This document shows, piece by piece, positions 44,213 to 53,829 of a stretch of DNA of 64,000 bases. The stretch covers positions 558,001 to 622,000 of the forward strand of contig NZ_JBDPGJ010000002.1 in assembly GCF_040839445.1 (NCBI RefSeq). Reading direction: 5' to 3'. Made by a program: the position numbers and the translations under genes. Each line of letters begins with the position of its first letter. The stretch's first letter is position 1. The notes under the pieces were generated by a model that searched no databases, was not told the DNA's origin, and saw nothing but the letters and a program-made list of their open reading frames with translations. This DNA comes from Aquibium pacificus. GTDB lineage: Bacteria > Pseudomonadota > Alphaproteobacteria > Rhizobiales > Rhizobiaceae.

Positions 44213-45385
44213 TCAGTTCCTTTTCTCCGGGTCAGCCGCCACTGCCGAAACGGGCACGATCTCGATCCCCCGCTTCTTGGCCTCGCGGACCCAGGTAGCG
44301 ACGGCATCGACCGTCGTGTCGAAGGCCGAACCGGTCCCGAGTGCGTAGCCCTTGGCGCGGGCGGTCGCCTCGAGCTGGTCGAGCTTCCCGAGGATCGCAC
44401 CGCGGTCGCGGGTTTCGTCAATGATGGTGTCGCCCTGAGCGAACGGGACCTTGCTCTTCGCGGCGAGTTCGCCGGCAAGGCTGCGCGCCGACGACCCGTC
44501 GTCCAGATAGAGCAGGCCGCGCGCGCCGAGTTCTTCCATCACCGGCGCGAAGGCGGCGCGGTCGGTGGCGAAGCGGGCGCCCATGTAGTTCATCACGCCG
44601 GTGTAGTTGGTCGTGCGCGACAGGGTCCAGTGGAGGTTCGAAATGTTCTGCTGCGTGTCGGCCTCGGTCGTCAGCGTGTTGCGGCCTGGATTGACCCGCG
44701 GATAGTCGAAGGGCTCCAGCGGAAGCTGCATCATGATCTCGTGGCCGTCGCGGCGCGCGGCCTGCATCCAGCGGCCGAGGCTGTTGCCTTGCGGCGCGAA
44801 GGCGAGCGTGACTTCCGGCGGCAGCTTCTTGATGGCTTCCTGCGTGCCCGTCTGGGAAAGCCCGAGCCCGCCGATGACGATCGCGACGCGGGCGCCGCGC
44901 GCGCCGGACCACGGCCGCGCATAGACGTCCACCGCGCGCCGGCCATCGGCGGCACGGACCGGCAGCGGTCCCGATTCCGATTGTTCCAGAAGCGCCCTGT
45001 CGGGCAGGTGCGCGACCCGCAAATCCTGTCCGACGGCGGAGGGATCGCGAATCACGATGACGTTCTTCGCGGCGCCGTCGTCGGGAGAGAGCTTGATGAT
45101 CGAAGGACCGGGCGTCTTGACGCCAGAGACGGGCTGCTCGGGAGGCGTTTCAGTCGTCTGGATCGCGACAGTCCCGGCTTCCCCGGTATCGGATGCGGCG
45201 ACGGTTCGGACTTCGACCGCCGGCGTACGGAACCGATCCGGTTGCAGGGCGATATAGCCGCCGGCCGCGACGACTGCCGCCGCGAGGGAGAGGCCGCCGA
45301 TCCGGGCCGGGCCCGGGAATCCCCAGCCGCGCGTTGATTCCCGACGCCTGTCCTGCCCGAGGGGACGTTCGAGTTCCTTGGTCAC
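44213..45385 (-). CDS. Divergent polysaccharide deacetylase family protein
   Basis: This 390-residue protein has a short cytoplasmic N terminus and one membrane anchor (about 31-48). A proline-rich linker and a domain of the divergent polysaccharide deacetylase family follow (VAIVIGGLGLSQTGTQEAI, then MMQLPLEPFDYPRVNPG and GLLYLDDGSS). These periplasmic proteins have a NodB-like barrel and are found with ctpA and envC in cell-wall operons. Some catalytic positions differ from NodB, so activity is uncertain. The gene is 76 bases behind ctpA. Confidence 0.87.
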   Translation of the reverse strand: MTKELERPLGQDRRRESTRGWGFPGPARIGGLSLAAAVVAAGGYIALQPDRFRTPAVEVRTVAASDTGEAGTVAIQTTETPPEQPVSGVKTPGPSIIKLSPDDGAAKNVIVIRDPSAVGQDLRVAHLPDRALLEQSESGPLPVRAADGRRAVDVYARPWSGARGARVAIVIGGLGLSQTGTQEAIKKLPPEVTLAFAPQGNSLGRWMQAARRDGHEIMMQLPLEPFDYPRVNPGRNTLTTEADTQQNISNLHWTLSRTTNYTGVMNYMGARFATDRAAFAPVMEELGARGLLYLDDGSSARSLAGELAAKSKVPFAQGDTIIDETRDRGAILGKLDQLEATARAKGYALGTGSAFDTTVDAVATWVREAKKRGIEIVPVSAVAADPEKRN

Positions 45386-45461
45386 GGGCGGAAATGAATT
45401 CCCTGGAGCGCAAGCGAAGTTGAATGGCGCCGGGCCGCAGCACCGGCGCCAGAGTGAGGCA

Positions 45462-46787
45462 CTACTGGTTCAGAACCGCCTGGTCGGGGTTCGGCGGGAA
45501 TGCCGGATCCGTCTTCTTACCGCGCAGCAGATCCATGGCGTAGGAGAGCTGGATGTCGTCCTTGGGATCCGGCGGCACGTAGGCGGCGGAGCCCGAACCC
45601 TCGTCGTCCTCGGCGGCGCCCTTGATGTGGCCCCGCAGGTCCGATTCTCCGCGCGACACGTCACGGCCGAGCAGTTCCTCTGGCAGGGGCTGCTCCACCT
45701 TGATGTCCGGAATGATGCCCGTGCCCTGGATCGACGTGCCCGACGGCGTGTAGTAGAGCGCCGTCGTCAGCCGAAGAGCGCCGTTCTCGGCCAGCGGGAT
45801 GATCGTCTGGACCGAACCCTTGCCGAAGGAGCGGGTGCCGAGCACCGTGGCGCGGCGATGGTCCTGCAGGGCGCCTGCGACGATCTCCGACGCGCTCGCC
45901 GAACCGCCGTTGACCAGCACGACGATCGGCTTGCCGTCGGTCAGGTCGCCGGCGCGCGAGTCGAACCGGGTGACGTCCTTGGGATCGCGGCCGCGAGTGG
46001 AGACGATCTCGCCGCGATCGAGGAACGCGTCCGAGACGCTGACGGCCTGGTCGAGCAATCCGCCCGGGTTGAGGCGCAGATCGAGCACGTAGCCCTTGAG
46101 CTTGTCAGCAGGAATGTCCTTCTTGATGGCCGCGATGGCGCTGCGCAAGTCGTCGAAGGTCTTCTCCGTGAACGAGGTGATCTTCATGTAGCCAACGTCT
46201 TCCTCGACCCGGTACTTGACCGCCTTCACCTTGATGATGTCGCGGATGACGGTGATCTTGATCGGCTCGGTGGCACCCTCGCGCAGGATCGTCAGTTCGA
46301 TCGGTGTGTTCACGCCGCCGCGCATCTTGTCGACGGCATCCGACAGCGTGAGCCCGCGGACTTCCTCGCCGTCGATTTCGGATATCAGATCGCCGGCAAG
46401 AACGCCGGCGCGCGAGGCCGGGGTGTCGTCGATCGGTGTGATGACCTTGACGAGTTCGTTCTCCATCGTGACCTCGATGCCGAGGCCGCCGAACTCGCCC
46501 TTGGTCTGGACCCGCATGTCCTTGGCGGCTTCCGGGTTGAGGTACGAAGAATGCGGGTCGAGCGAGGTGAGCATGCCGTTGATGGCGCTCTCCACGAGCA
46601 TCTTGTCTTCAGGCGGGGTGACGTACTGCGCGCGGACCCGCTCGAAGATGTCGCCGAAGATCGCGAGCTGGCGATAGGTGTCGGAGCCAGCGGCGTTGGC
46701 CGTGGAACTCGGCGAACCGTAAACGACGCTCATTGCTGTCGCGCCCATCAGGGCGCCGGCAAGAAGAAGCGACAACCTACGTACCAT
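45462..46787 (-). CDS. ctpA: C-terminal processing peptidase (S41)
   Basis: A 441-residue periplasmic serine protease. There is an N-terminal signal sequence (VRRLSLLLAGALMGATAMSVV), a PDZ domain near 100-170 (GGLGIEV ... AGVLAGDLI), and the Ser/Lys dyad: serine in GGSASASEIVAGAL and lysine in GTRSFGKGSVQT. It processes or degrades envelope proteins and often controls murein hydrolases. The start ATG 46787 overlaps the end of the envC-like gene by 11 bases. Confidence 0.93.
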   Translation of the reverse strand: MVRRLSLLLAGALMGATAMSVVYGSPSSTANAAGSDTYRQLAIFGDIFERVRAQYVTPPEDKMLVESAINGMLTSLDPHSSYLNPEAAKDMRVQTKGEFGGLGIEVTMENELVKVITPIDDTPASRAGVLAGDLISEIDGEEVRGLTLSDAVDKMRGGVNTPIELTILREGATEPIKITVIRDIIKVKAVKYRVEEDVGYMKITSFTEKTFDDLRSAIAAIKKDIPADKLKGYVLDLRLNPGGLLDQAVSVSDAFLDRGEIVSTRGRDPKDVTRFDSRAGDLTDGKPIVVLVNGGSASASEIVAGALQDHRRATVLGTRSFGKGSVQTIIPLAENGALRLTTALYYTPSGTSIQGTGIIPDIKVEQPLPEELLGRDVSRGESDLRGHIKGAAEDDEGSGSAAYVPPDPKDDIQLSYAMDLLRGKKTDPAFPPNPDQAVLNQ

Positions 46788-48129
46788 TTCCTGTCCTTCC
46801 AGAACTGCGTTCCGTCCACCAGGGTGACGGATCCACGGGTTTTCCATCTTTTCGGAACTCGACGTACAGTTCCGGATTGGTGTTGGTACTACCGAACGCC
46901 ATCATGCTGGCGAGCCTCGCCTCGCCCATGGCACCCACCGGCTCTCCGGCAACGACGGACTGACCGAGCGAGACGCTTGTTCTTCCCAATCCCGCCAAGA
47001 CCACATGATAGCCGTCGCCCGCGTCCAGGATCAAGAGTTGACCGTAGGAGCGGAACGGTCCGGCATAGAGAACGCTACCATCTGCAGGTGCGGTGACGAT
47101 AGAGCCGGATTGTGTTTGAACCGTGTCGCCGAGCATGTGCCCACCGACCCCGTCGCTGTCGCCAAAGCGGCGCACGAAGGCACCGGGAACGGGCAGTGAA
47201 ACCTTCTTCAGCAGGCTGTCGAACGGCATTCCGCCGACAAGCTGGTTCTGCTCGGGGATGGGCTTTCCGGCCGCTTCCGCCTCGCGCCGCGCCCGCTCTT
47301 CCTCGGCGCGCCGCGCCTCTTCCGCCGCCTGCCGGACGGCCGTGATCTCTTCTTCCAGCGACTCGATCAATTCCTTGAGAGTGCCTGCGCGAGCGGCCAG
47401 ATCCTCGGACATGCGACGTTCCGCTTCCGCGGTGGATTGCGATTCGCGCAAGAGGAGCTGTTTCTCCTCCTGGAGTAGCGCGAGGCGTTGCTTCTCGGCC
47501 GCCTGATCGCGCAGCGTGGCAAGCAGGCGCTCCTTCTCGCCGTCGATCGACGCGCGCAGGGAAGCCAGTTCGCGCAGGTCGGAAATCAGGATCTCGGTCT
47601 CGCTGCGCAGTTCGGGCACCACCGCGCCGAGAACAATGGCGCTGCGGACGGACGAGAGCGCGTCCTCAGGCTTCACGAGGATCGCGGGCGGGGGGTTGAG
47701 ACCCATGCGCTGCAGCGCGCCGAGGACCTCGGCCAGGACGCCGCGCCTCGCATGCAACGAGCGCTTGATGCCCGACTCCTGGTCCTCGAGCCCGGCCAGC
47801 CTTTCCTCGATCTCCGAAATATCCTCCGCGAGCTTCCGCTCGGTCTTGGCGGTCTGGACCAGCGCCGAGGTTATCGCCGTGGTGTCCTTGCGCACCGCGG
47901 CGATCTCGTCGGCGAGTTCCTGGAGCCGATCGTCGGTGAGCGTCATGGCCTCCAGGATGCTCTCGTATTCCGACCGGGTCTGCTCCCTCTGTTCCGCAAG
48001 TTTGTCCGGGTCCTGAGCCATCGCCGCCGGCGCCATGACAAGCGCAAGCGCCGACGACACGATGCCGACGTGCATCGCGCGGCGTAGCTGCCGGCAGGCG
48101 GAACGGGTCATCTTGGCCGCGGGGTCCAT
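46777..48129 (-). CDS. EnvC-like murein hydrolase activator
   Basis: A 450-residue exported protein with a signal peptide ending near residue 38 (PAAMAQ). Long coiled coils span about 40-300 (heptads rich in Glu, Arg and Leu), and a C-terminal LytM/M23 domain covers about 325-440. The usual zinc ligands (HxxxD, HxH) are replaced: HMLGD lies at the first site but the second site reads YHVVLAG. It is therefore probably a non-catalytic amidase activator in septum splitting. The overlap with ctpA suggests a joint task. Confidence 0.87.
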   Translation of the reverse strand: MDPAAKMTRSACRQLRRAMHVGIVSSALALVMAPAAMAQDPDKLAEQREQTRSEYESILEAMTLTDDRLQELADEIAAVRKDTTAITSALVQTAKTERKLAEDISEIEERLAGLEDQESGIKRSLHARRGVLAEVLGALQRMGLNPPPAILVKPEDALSSVRSAIVLGAVVPELRSETEILISDLRELASLRASIDGEKERLLATLRDQAAEKQRLALLQEEKQLLLRESQSTAEAERRMSEDLAARAGTLKELIESLEEEITAVRQAAEEARRAEEERARREAEAAGKPIPEQNQLVGGMPFDSLLKKVSLPVPGAFVRRFGDSDGVGGHMLGDTVQTQSGSIVTAPADGSVLYAGPFRSYGQLLILDAGDGYHVVLAGLGRTSVSLGQSVVAGEPVGAMGEARLASMMAFGSTNTNPELYVEFRKDGKPVDPSPWWTERSSGRTGNGT

Positions 48130-48252
48130 CCGTCCAGAGTAGGGACAAGCCAGTTAACGAAGCATCAACCATACCGGGTGGGTTGCAAGCCTCCTGACCC
48201 TCAGTCGACAGTCTTTTTGGCGAAAATGATACCGTCCGGCGGATAAAATCGC

Positions 48253-48735
48253 TCAGGCGCGGTGATAGGGGTGGCCGGAAAGGATCGTCACGGCCCGGTA
48301 GAGCTGCTCCGCCAGCATGACCCGCGCCAGTTGATGCGGCCATGTGAGCGATCCGAAGGAAAGCACGAGCGCCGCCTTCCGCGCCGCATCCTCCGCGTGG
48401 CCATCCGGACCGCCAATGGCGAAAAGCATCTCACGCTGGCCCTGGTCGCGACGCTCGCCGATCCAGGAAGCAAGCGCCTCGGACGACAGGTTCCTGCCCC
48501 GTTCGTCGAGAATCACGAGGGCCGCGCCGGCAGCCGCTGCTGTTTCGAGCCTCTGTGCCTCGTCGCGCTTGCGCTCGGCCGCGCTCTGCGCGCGGCTCTC
48601 GGCCATTTCCGTCAATCCGGCCCATTCGAGCCCGACGGGGGGACCGGCCCTGGCGAACCGGTCGAGATAGCGGTCGGCCAGTTCCCGCTCGGGGCCGGCC
48701 TTCATCCGGCCCACAGCATGAACGGCAATCTTCAT
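48253..48735 (-). CDS. rlmH: 23S rRNA pseudouridine-1915 N3-methyltransferase
   Basis: A SPOUT methyltransferase of 160 residues. The knot is intact: LVILDERGRNLSSE near 75-88, FAIGGPDGH near 105-113, and the C-terminal LTWPHQLARVMLAEQLYRA. It modifies helix 69 of the large subunit. It lies 19 bases behind rsfS. Confidence 0.95.
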   Translation of the reverse strand: MKIAVHAVGRMKAGPERELADRYLDRFARAGPPVGLEWAGLTEMAESRAQSAAERKRDEAQRLETAAAAGAALVILDERGRNLSSEALASWIGERRDQGQREMLFAIGGPDGHAEDAARKAALVLSFGSLTWPHQLARVMLAEQLYRAVTILSGHPYHRA

Positions 48736-48754
48736 TCAGCCCCGACGAAACAGT

Positions 48755-49129
48755 TCAATGAACCGTTTCGTCCTCCAGGTCCGGTGCCTGCCACATCTTC
48801 TCGATGCTGTAGAACTCTCGGACTTCCGGCCGGAAGACATGCACGATCACGTCGCCGGCATCGATCAGCACCCAGTCCGCGCTGGCGAGGCCTTCGACCC
48901 GGGCAGTGCCCAGTCCAGCCTCCTTCAGCGCCTTGATCAGGTGATCGGCCACGGCCGAGACATGGCGGTTCGAACGGCCTGAGGCCACGACCATGTAGTC
49001 GGCAATGCTCGATTTGCGCTGGATGTCGATGGGGACAACGTTTTCGGCCTTCGAGTCTTCGAGAGAGTCAAGGACCGTTTTCAGGGCATGGGCAACACCG
49101 TTCCGGTTCAACCCAGCCAGCGAAGGCAT
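48755..49129 (-). CDS. rsfS: Ribosomal silencing factor RsfS
   Basis: The protein binds L14 and keeps 50S subunits from joining 30S in poor conditions. Family motifs are LEDSKAENVVPIDI, DYMVVASGRSNRHVSAVADHL, and ADWVLIDAGDVIVHVF. I chose the ATG at 49129 (MPSLAGLN), giving 124 residues; a GTG at 49207 adds 26 residues with no ribosome site. The neighbours rlmH and nadD are standard for this gene. Confidence 0.92.
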   Translation of the reverse strand: MPSLAGLNRNGVAHALKTVLDSLEDSKAENVVPIDIQRKSSIADYMVVASGRSNRHVSAVADHLIKALKEAGLGTARVEGLASADWVLIDAGDVIVHVFRPEVREFYSIEKMWQAPDLEDETVH

Positions 49130-49284
49130 ATTCTCAGCCTTCTTCACCAAAGCTGTTCTCAGTGTCTTTCCTTTCGCATCAAGAACAACGACATCGCCGT
49201 GAATCACGGTCGACAGGTGAAAGATAGGCAGAGTCCCCTAACACTTTCAAGACACGCCGCCTTCACATTCCGGGCGTGCCAGTT

Positions 49285-50577
49285 CTACCGCGAGCGGGAG
49301 GGGCCTTCGTCCGCCGGCGCGAAGGCCAGTTCCGCGGCCGGAGGCGTGTGGGCGGACAACGGGGCGAAGTCTCCGCTCTCGGCCACCGGCACCGCCTGCG
49401 TCTGTGTCAGCCGCCACAGCACGAAACTCCCGAACGCGAGCGCGATCACGATGGCGATGACGATGAAGGCCCCGGTCCCGACGATCGCCGTGAGCGCGGT
49501 GGCCATGCCGGGAATGAGAAAGCCGGACAGCGACCAGGCGAACAGCATCGTGCTCGCCAGCACGACCAGATCGCCCTTTTCGGCGCGATCATTCGCATGG
49601 GCGCTGGAGATCGAGTAGATCGATTCGGTGGCGCCGCTCCACATCATGTAGACCACGATCATCCACCAGAAGACCGAGCCGTCCGCGCCCGTCGCCAGGA
49701 GACCGGCGCCGATCACGATACCCGAGGCCGCGACCAGCACGTAGCGGCGGTCGGTGCGGTCGGAGACCCAGCCGAGCGGCAGCTGCACGATCAGCGTGCC
49801 GAGCGGCATGGCCAGCAGCAGCAGGGCGACGTCGTTCTTTCCAAAGCCGATGGCGGTCGCGTGGATCGGCGCGAAGCCGGCCACCATCATCGACAGTCCG
49901 CCGACCGCGAGCATGCCGGCCAGCCCGACCGGCGAGATGGCCCATGCGCGCCTGAGCGCGATGGATGCAATCGGCGGGGGCGGCGGCGTCCTCAAACGTG
50001 TCAGCCCGACGGGAATGATGGAAACTGCAGCGAAGGCAACGGCAAGCACCGGCGCGGCGTTGGTCATGGCATCGATGAACGCAAGCAGATACGAGCCAAT
50101 GCCGAGCCCGACGATGTAGCTCATGTAGAAGGTCGCGGTGACGCGCCCGCGGATATCGTTCTCCACGACGTCGTTGAGCCAGCTCTGCGCCACGATGAAC
50201 AGGCCCGATATGGCAAAGCCGTAGAGCACCCGCGCCACGATCCAGAGCCAGGGGTCGACGGTCACGCCGACCGCGACATTCGACAGGATGATCAGCGCCG
50301 AAAAGGTCATGAAGGCGCGCGCATGGCCGACGCGATTGACCATGCGCCCGGTGAGGAAGCACCCGGCCATGCCACCGGCGGACAGGCCGGTCAGTATCAG
50401 GCCGGCCCAGGTCGGCGGCAGGCCTTCCGCGCCGAGACGCACGGGAATGAACGCGAACATCAGGCCGTTGCCGATGGCGACCAGCGCCGACGACAGGATG
50501 ACGCTGGCGATCGCCGTCAGCGGCGCTGGCAGCGCCTCGGCGGCTGTGTCTTGATCGTTGGAAGCTGAGGCGCTCAT
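49285..50577 (-). CDS. Major facilitator superfamily transporter
   Basis: A 430-residue protein with twelve membrane segments and a Pro-rich central loop (LRTPPPPPIASIALRRA). The MFS signature between segments 2 and 3 reads GRMVNRVGHARA, and its repeat in the second half is GWVSDRTDRR. Substrate unknown; it resembles the YcaD-like group. It sits between nadD and rsfS. The ATG 50577 lacks a ribosome site; a GTG at 50601 with GGCGGGA upstream is an alternative. Confidence 0.82.
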   Translation of the reverse strand: MSASASNDQDTAAEALPAPLTAIASVILSSALVAIGNGLMFAFIPVRLGAEGLPPTWAGLILTGLSAGGMAGCFLTGRMVNRVGHARAFMTFSALIILSNVAVGVTVDPWLWIVARVLYGFAISGLFIVAQSWLNDVVENDIRGRVTATFYMSYIVGLGIGSYLLAFIDAMTNAAPVLAVAFAAVSIIPVGLTRLRTPPPPPIASIALRRAWAISPVGLAGMLAVGGLSMMVAGFAPIHATAIGFGKNDVALLLLAMPLGTLIVQLPLGWVSDRTDRRYVLVAASGIVIGAGLLATGADGSVFWWMIVVYMMWSGATESIYSISSAHANDRAEKGDLVVLASTMLFAWSLSGFLIPGMATALTAIVGTGAFIVIAIVIALAFGSFVLWRLTQTQAVPVAESGDFAPLSAHTPPAAELAFAPADEGPSRSR

Positions 50578-50662
50578 CGTCAGGCACAATGTCGGTTTCA
50601 CATCCCGCCGAATGCGACGAAAGCGGCAGAAACTGTCCCGAACCGGACGACGCTTCGCCGGC

Positions 50663-51289
50663 TCAGTCCCGCGGTAGGCCGTTGCGCAGGGCGGTCGAAG
50701 AAAGGGACGACCGCGGCCCGTGGATGAAGGTCCAGGCGGGAGCCTGCATGCGCGCCAGTTTCGGCGCCTCGTCCTCGTCGACGCGTGAGCGCGCGAAGGT
50801 CTTGGCCATGACGGAGGAGAGGAACGCGAGCGTCGAGCCGGGGCGGTCGATCACGGCGATCGGGAACGTGGCGGCGATCGCCCGCCAGCGCTGCCAGCGG
50901 TGGAAGGTCGCCAGGCTGTCGGCGCCCATGACCCAGACGAAATGGACGCCGGGATTGCGTTCCTTCACCAGCGCCAGCGTCTCGGCGGTGTAGCGGATGC
51001 GCCAGGCGGCTTCGAACGCGGTGACCTTGACGCGGGGATCGTGCATGAGCGCCTGCGACCGCGCGATCCGATCGCCGAGCGGTGCGAGTTCGCTTGCGTT
51101 CTTCAGCGGGTTGCCCGGCGTCACCATCCACCACAGCTGGTCGAGCCGCAGGCGCCTCAGTGCGATCTCGGCGGCCAGCGCGTGCCCGCGGTGGGGAGGG
51201 TTGAACGAACCGCCGAACAGCCCGACGGCCATGCCCTTCTCGACATGTGGCATGCGCAGATACGCGTTGCTCAAGCGATCGAGACTCAT
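50663..51289 (-). CDS. nadD: Nicotinate-nucleotide adenylyltransferase
   Basis: The enzyme makes deamido-NAD from nicotinate mononucleotide and ATP. The 208-residue product has GLFGGSFNPPHRGH near 23-36 with the HxGH motif, and the C-terminal SSTALRNGL (ISST-like) motif. Start choice is open: ATG 51289, 51307 and 51253 are in frame; the family usually has about 20-25 residues before the first strand, which favours 51289. Confidence 0.92.
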   Translation of the reverse strand: MSLDRLSNAYLRMPHVEKGMAVGLFGGSFNPPHRGHALAAEIALRRLRLDQLWWMVTPGNPLKNASELAPLGDRIARSQALMHDPRVKVTAFEAAWRIRYTAETLALVKERNPGVHFVWVMGADSLATFHRWQRWRAIAATFPIAVIDRPGSTLAFLSSVMAKTFARSRVDEDEAPKLARMQAPAWTFIHGPRSSLSSTALRNGLPRD

Positions 51290-51370
51290 TGCGCAGGCCA
51301 CTCGCATTCCCGCCAGTCGCGGCGGCCGTGGATTGCCCGCAGGATTGTCACGCGCTCGTCCGGACGGACC

Positions 51371-52657
51371 TCACGGTCGTACCTGCCCCGTGCCCCTTAC
51401 GCGATACTTGAACGAAGTCAGCTGTTCGACGCCCACCGGTCCGCGCGCGTGCATGCGGCCGGTCGCGATGCCGATCTCGGCGCCCATGCCGAACTCGCCA
51501 CCATCGGCGAACTGGGTAGACGCGTTGTGGAGCAGGATCGCCGAGTCGATCTCGTTGAAGAACCGCTCGACCGCGGCCGCGTCCTCGGCGACGATCGCCT
51601 CGGTGTGGTGCGAGGAATGGGCTTCGATGTGCTCGATCGCGTCCGCGACGCCGTCGACCAGCTTCACCGAGATGATCGCGTCGAGATACTCCGTCGTCCA
51701 GTCCGCATCGGTCGCGGCCTTCGCTTCCGGATAGAACTCGCGCGTCTCCTCGTCGGCCCTGATCTCGCAGCCGGCCGCCGCCAGGGCTTTTAGGATCGGC
51801 AGGAGGTGGGTGTCCGCGCAGGCGCGGTCGACCAGCAGCGTCTCGGCGGCGCCGCAGATGCCGGTGCGCCGCATCTTGGCATTGACGGCGATCTTCACGG
51901 CCATGTCGAGATCGGCAGACTTGTCGACGTAGAGATGGCAGATGCCTTCCAGGTGCGCGAAGACCGGCACCCGCGCCTCGGTCTGCACCCGCTCGACGAG
52001 GCCGCGCCCGCCGCGCGGGATGATCACGTCGATGTTTCCGCCGAGCCCCTTCAGCATCTCGCCGACCGCCGCGCGGTCGGTCACCGGCACGAGCTGGATC
52101 GCATCCTCGGGAAGTCCGGCGGCCCGCAAGCCCTCCGCTAGGCAGGCATGGATCGCCGCCGACGAATTCGAAGAGTCCGAACCGGCGCGCAGGATCACGG
52201 CATTGCCGGCCTTGACGCAGAGTGCGCCGGCGTCTGCCGTGACGTTCGGCCGGCTCTCGAAGATGACGCCGATCACGCCGAGCGGCGTGCGCACGCGCTC
52301 GATGTGCAACCCGTTCGGGCGGTCCCACGCGGCGATGACCTCGCCGATCGGATCCTTCAGCTCGGCGATGGCACGCACCCCGTCGGCCATGGCGCGGATG
52401 CGTTCGGGCGTCAGCTTCAGCCGATCGAGGAAGGAAGCGGCGAGGCCGTTCTCCTCGCCCTGCGCCATGTCGAGCCCGTTGGCTTCCATGATCGCCGCCT
52501 TGTTGCGCAGGAGCGCGTCGGCCATGGCAAGGAGGGCCGTATGCTTGCGCTCCGCGCTGGCCATCGCCAGCGGCCGGGCGGCGGCGCGCGCCTTGCGGCC
52601 GATTTCCGCCATCATTGCCGTGACGTCTTCGCTCGATCTCTCGTTTCTCGTCAGCAT
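51371..52657 (-). CDS. proA: Gamma-glutamyl phosphate reductase
   Basis: The second enzyme of proline synthesis, reducing glutamyl-5-phosphate with NADPH. It has 428 residues in an aldehyde-dehydrogenase fold. The catalytic cysteine lies in RRTGICGAAETLLVD near 262-276, and VIFESRPNVTADA near 130 is conserved. The gene is four bases behind proB and both are in the rplU-obgE-proBA-nadD order of Rhizobiales. Confidence 0.95.
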   Translation of the reverse strand: MLTRNERSSEDVTAMMAEIGRKARAAARPLAMASAERKHTALLAMADALLRNKAAIMEANGLDMAQGEENGLAASFLDRLKLTPERIRAMADGVRAIAELKDPIGEVIAAWDRPNGLHIERVRTPLGVIGVIFESRPNVTADAGALCVKAGNAVILRAGSDSSNSSAAIHACLAEGLRAAGLPEDAIQLVPVTDRAAVGEMLKGLGGNIDVIIPRGGRGLVERVQTEARVPVFAHLEGICHLYVDKSADLDMAVKIAVNAKMRRTGICGAAETLLVDRACADTHLLPILKALAAAGCEIRADEETREFYPEAKAATDADWTTEYLDAIISVKLVDGVADAIEHIEAHSSHHTEAIVAEDAAAVERFFNEIDSAILLHNASTQFADGGEFGMGAEIGIATGRMHARGPVGVEQLTSFKYRVRGTGQVRP

Positions 52658-52661
52658 GGCG

Positions 52662-53804
52662 TCAGTCCTGGGGCTCCATCCGGGAGGCGCTTTGCGTCAC
52701 CACGAGGTCGTCGCGGTGGATCATGGCGGCGCGGCCTTCGTAACCGAGCACGCCCGCGATCTCGTTGCTGCGCAGGCCGGCGATCCTTACGGCATCCGCG
52801 GCGTCGTAGGCAACCAGACCGCGCGCGATCTCGCGGCCTTCGGGCGCAAGGACCGCGACCGTGTCGCCGCGTGCGAAGCTGCCCTCGACGCGCCTGACGC
52901 CGGCCGGCAGCAGCGACTTTCCGGCCATCAGGGCGCCGACCGCGCCCGCGTCCACGGTCAGCCATCCGGCCGGCTCCAGATTGCCGGCAATCCAGGTCTT
53001 GTATCCGCGCACCGGGTTGGCGCTCGGCCTGAAGAAGGTCGCACGCTCGCCCCGGTCGATCGCCGAGAGCGGGTTGAGCCGCGTTCCGGAGGTGATGATC
53101 ATCGCCGTGCCCGCGGTGGTGGCGATCTTGCCAGCGTCCAGCTTTGTGCGCATGCCGCCGCGCGAGAGCTCGGAAGCCGCCGCACCCGCCATGGCCTCGA
53201 TCTCCGGCGTGATGCGGTCGACGACGGGAATGAACTCGGCACCGGGATCGAGCGCCGGCGGCGCGGTGTAGAGCCCGTCTATGTCCGACAGAAGCACCAG
53301 GAGATCGGCCGTCATCATCGTCGCCACCCGCGCCGCCAGGCGGTCGTTGTCGCCGTAGCGGATCTCCGAGGTCGCAACCGTGTCGTTCTCGTTGATGACA
53401 GGGACGGCCTTCATCCTCAGAAGGGTGGCGATGGTCGCGCGCGCATTGAGGTAGCGCCGCCGCTCCTCGGTGTCGCCGAGCGTCACCAGGACCTGTCCCG
53501 AGGTCAGGGAATGGCGGCCGAGTTCCTCCGCCCACGCGCCGGCGAGCGCGATCTGGCCAACGGCCGCCGCGGCCTGGCTTTCCTCGAGCTTCAGCGGCCG
53601 CCGGCCGAGAGCGAGGATCGTCCGGCCGAGCGCGATCGCCCCGGAGGAGACCACGCACATCTCCACGCCCGCATCCGCCAGGGCGGAGACGTCGGCGCAG
53701 AGCGAACGCAGCCATTCCCGCTTCAGGCCGGATTCTCGGTCGACCAGCAGGGCCGACCCGATCTTGACGACGATGCGGCGATGGGAGGAGAGGGGGCGGG
53801 TCAT
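52662..53804 (-). CDS. proB: Glutamate 5-kinase
   Basis: The first enzyme of proline synthesis, 380 residues. The amino-acid kinase domain has VVKIGSALLVD at the start, SSGAIALGR near 55 and NENDTVATSEI near 140. The C-terminal PUA domain covers about 285-370. The ATG is at 53804. It is regulated by proline feedback in relatives. It follows obgE by 25 bases. Confidence 0.95.
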   Translation of the reverse strand: MTRPLSSHRRIVVKIGSALLVDRESGLKREWLRSLCADVSALADAGVEMCVVSSGAIALGRTILALGRRPLKLEESQAAAAVGQIALAGAWAEELGRHSLTSGQVLVTLGDTEERRRYLNARATIATLLRMKAVPVINENDTVATSEIRYGDNDRLAARVATMMTADLLVLLSDIDGLYTAPPALDPGAEFIPVVDRITPEIEAMAGAAASELSRGGMRTKLDAGKIATTAGTAMIITSGTRLNPLSAIDRGERATFFRPSANPVRGYKTWIAGNLEPAGWLTVDAGAVGALMAGKSLLPAGVRRVEGSFARGDTVAVLAPEGREIARGLVAYDAADAVRIAGLRSNEIAGVLGYEGRAAMIHRDDLVVTQSASRMEPQD

Positions 53805-53829
53805 GGGAGGCTGGTCATCCTTTCGCGCG

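Noticed and set aside
43463..45337. 624-codon plus-strand frame
   Set aside because: Shadow of rppH and the polysaccharide deacetylase gene, both of which have clear motifs on the minus strand.
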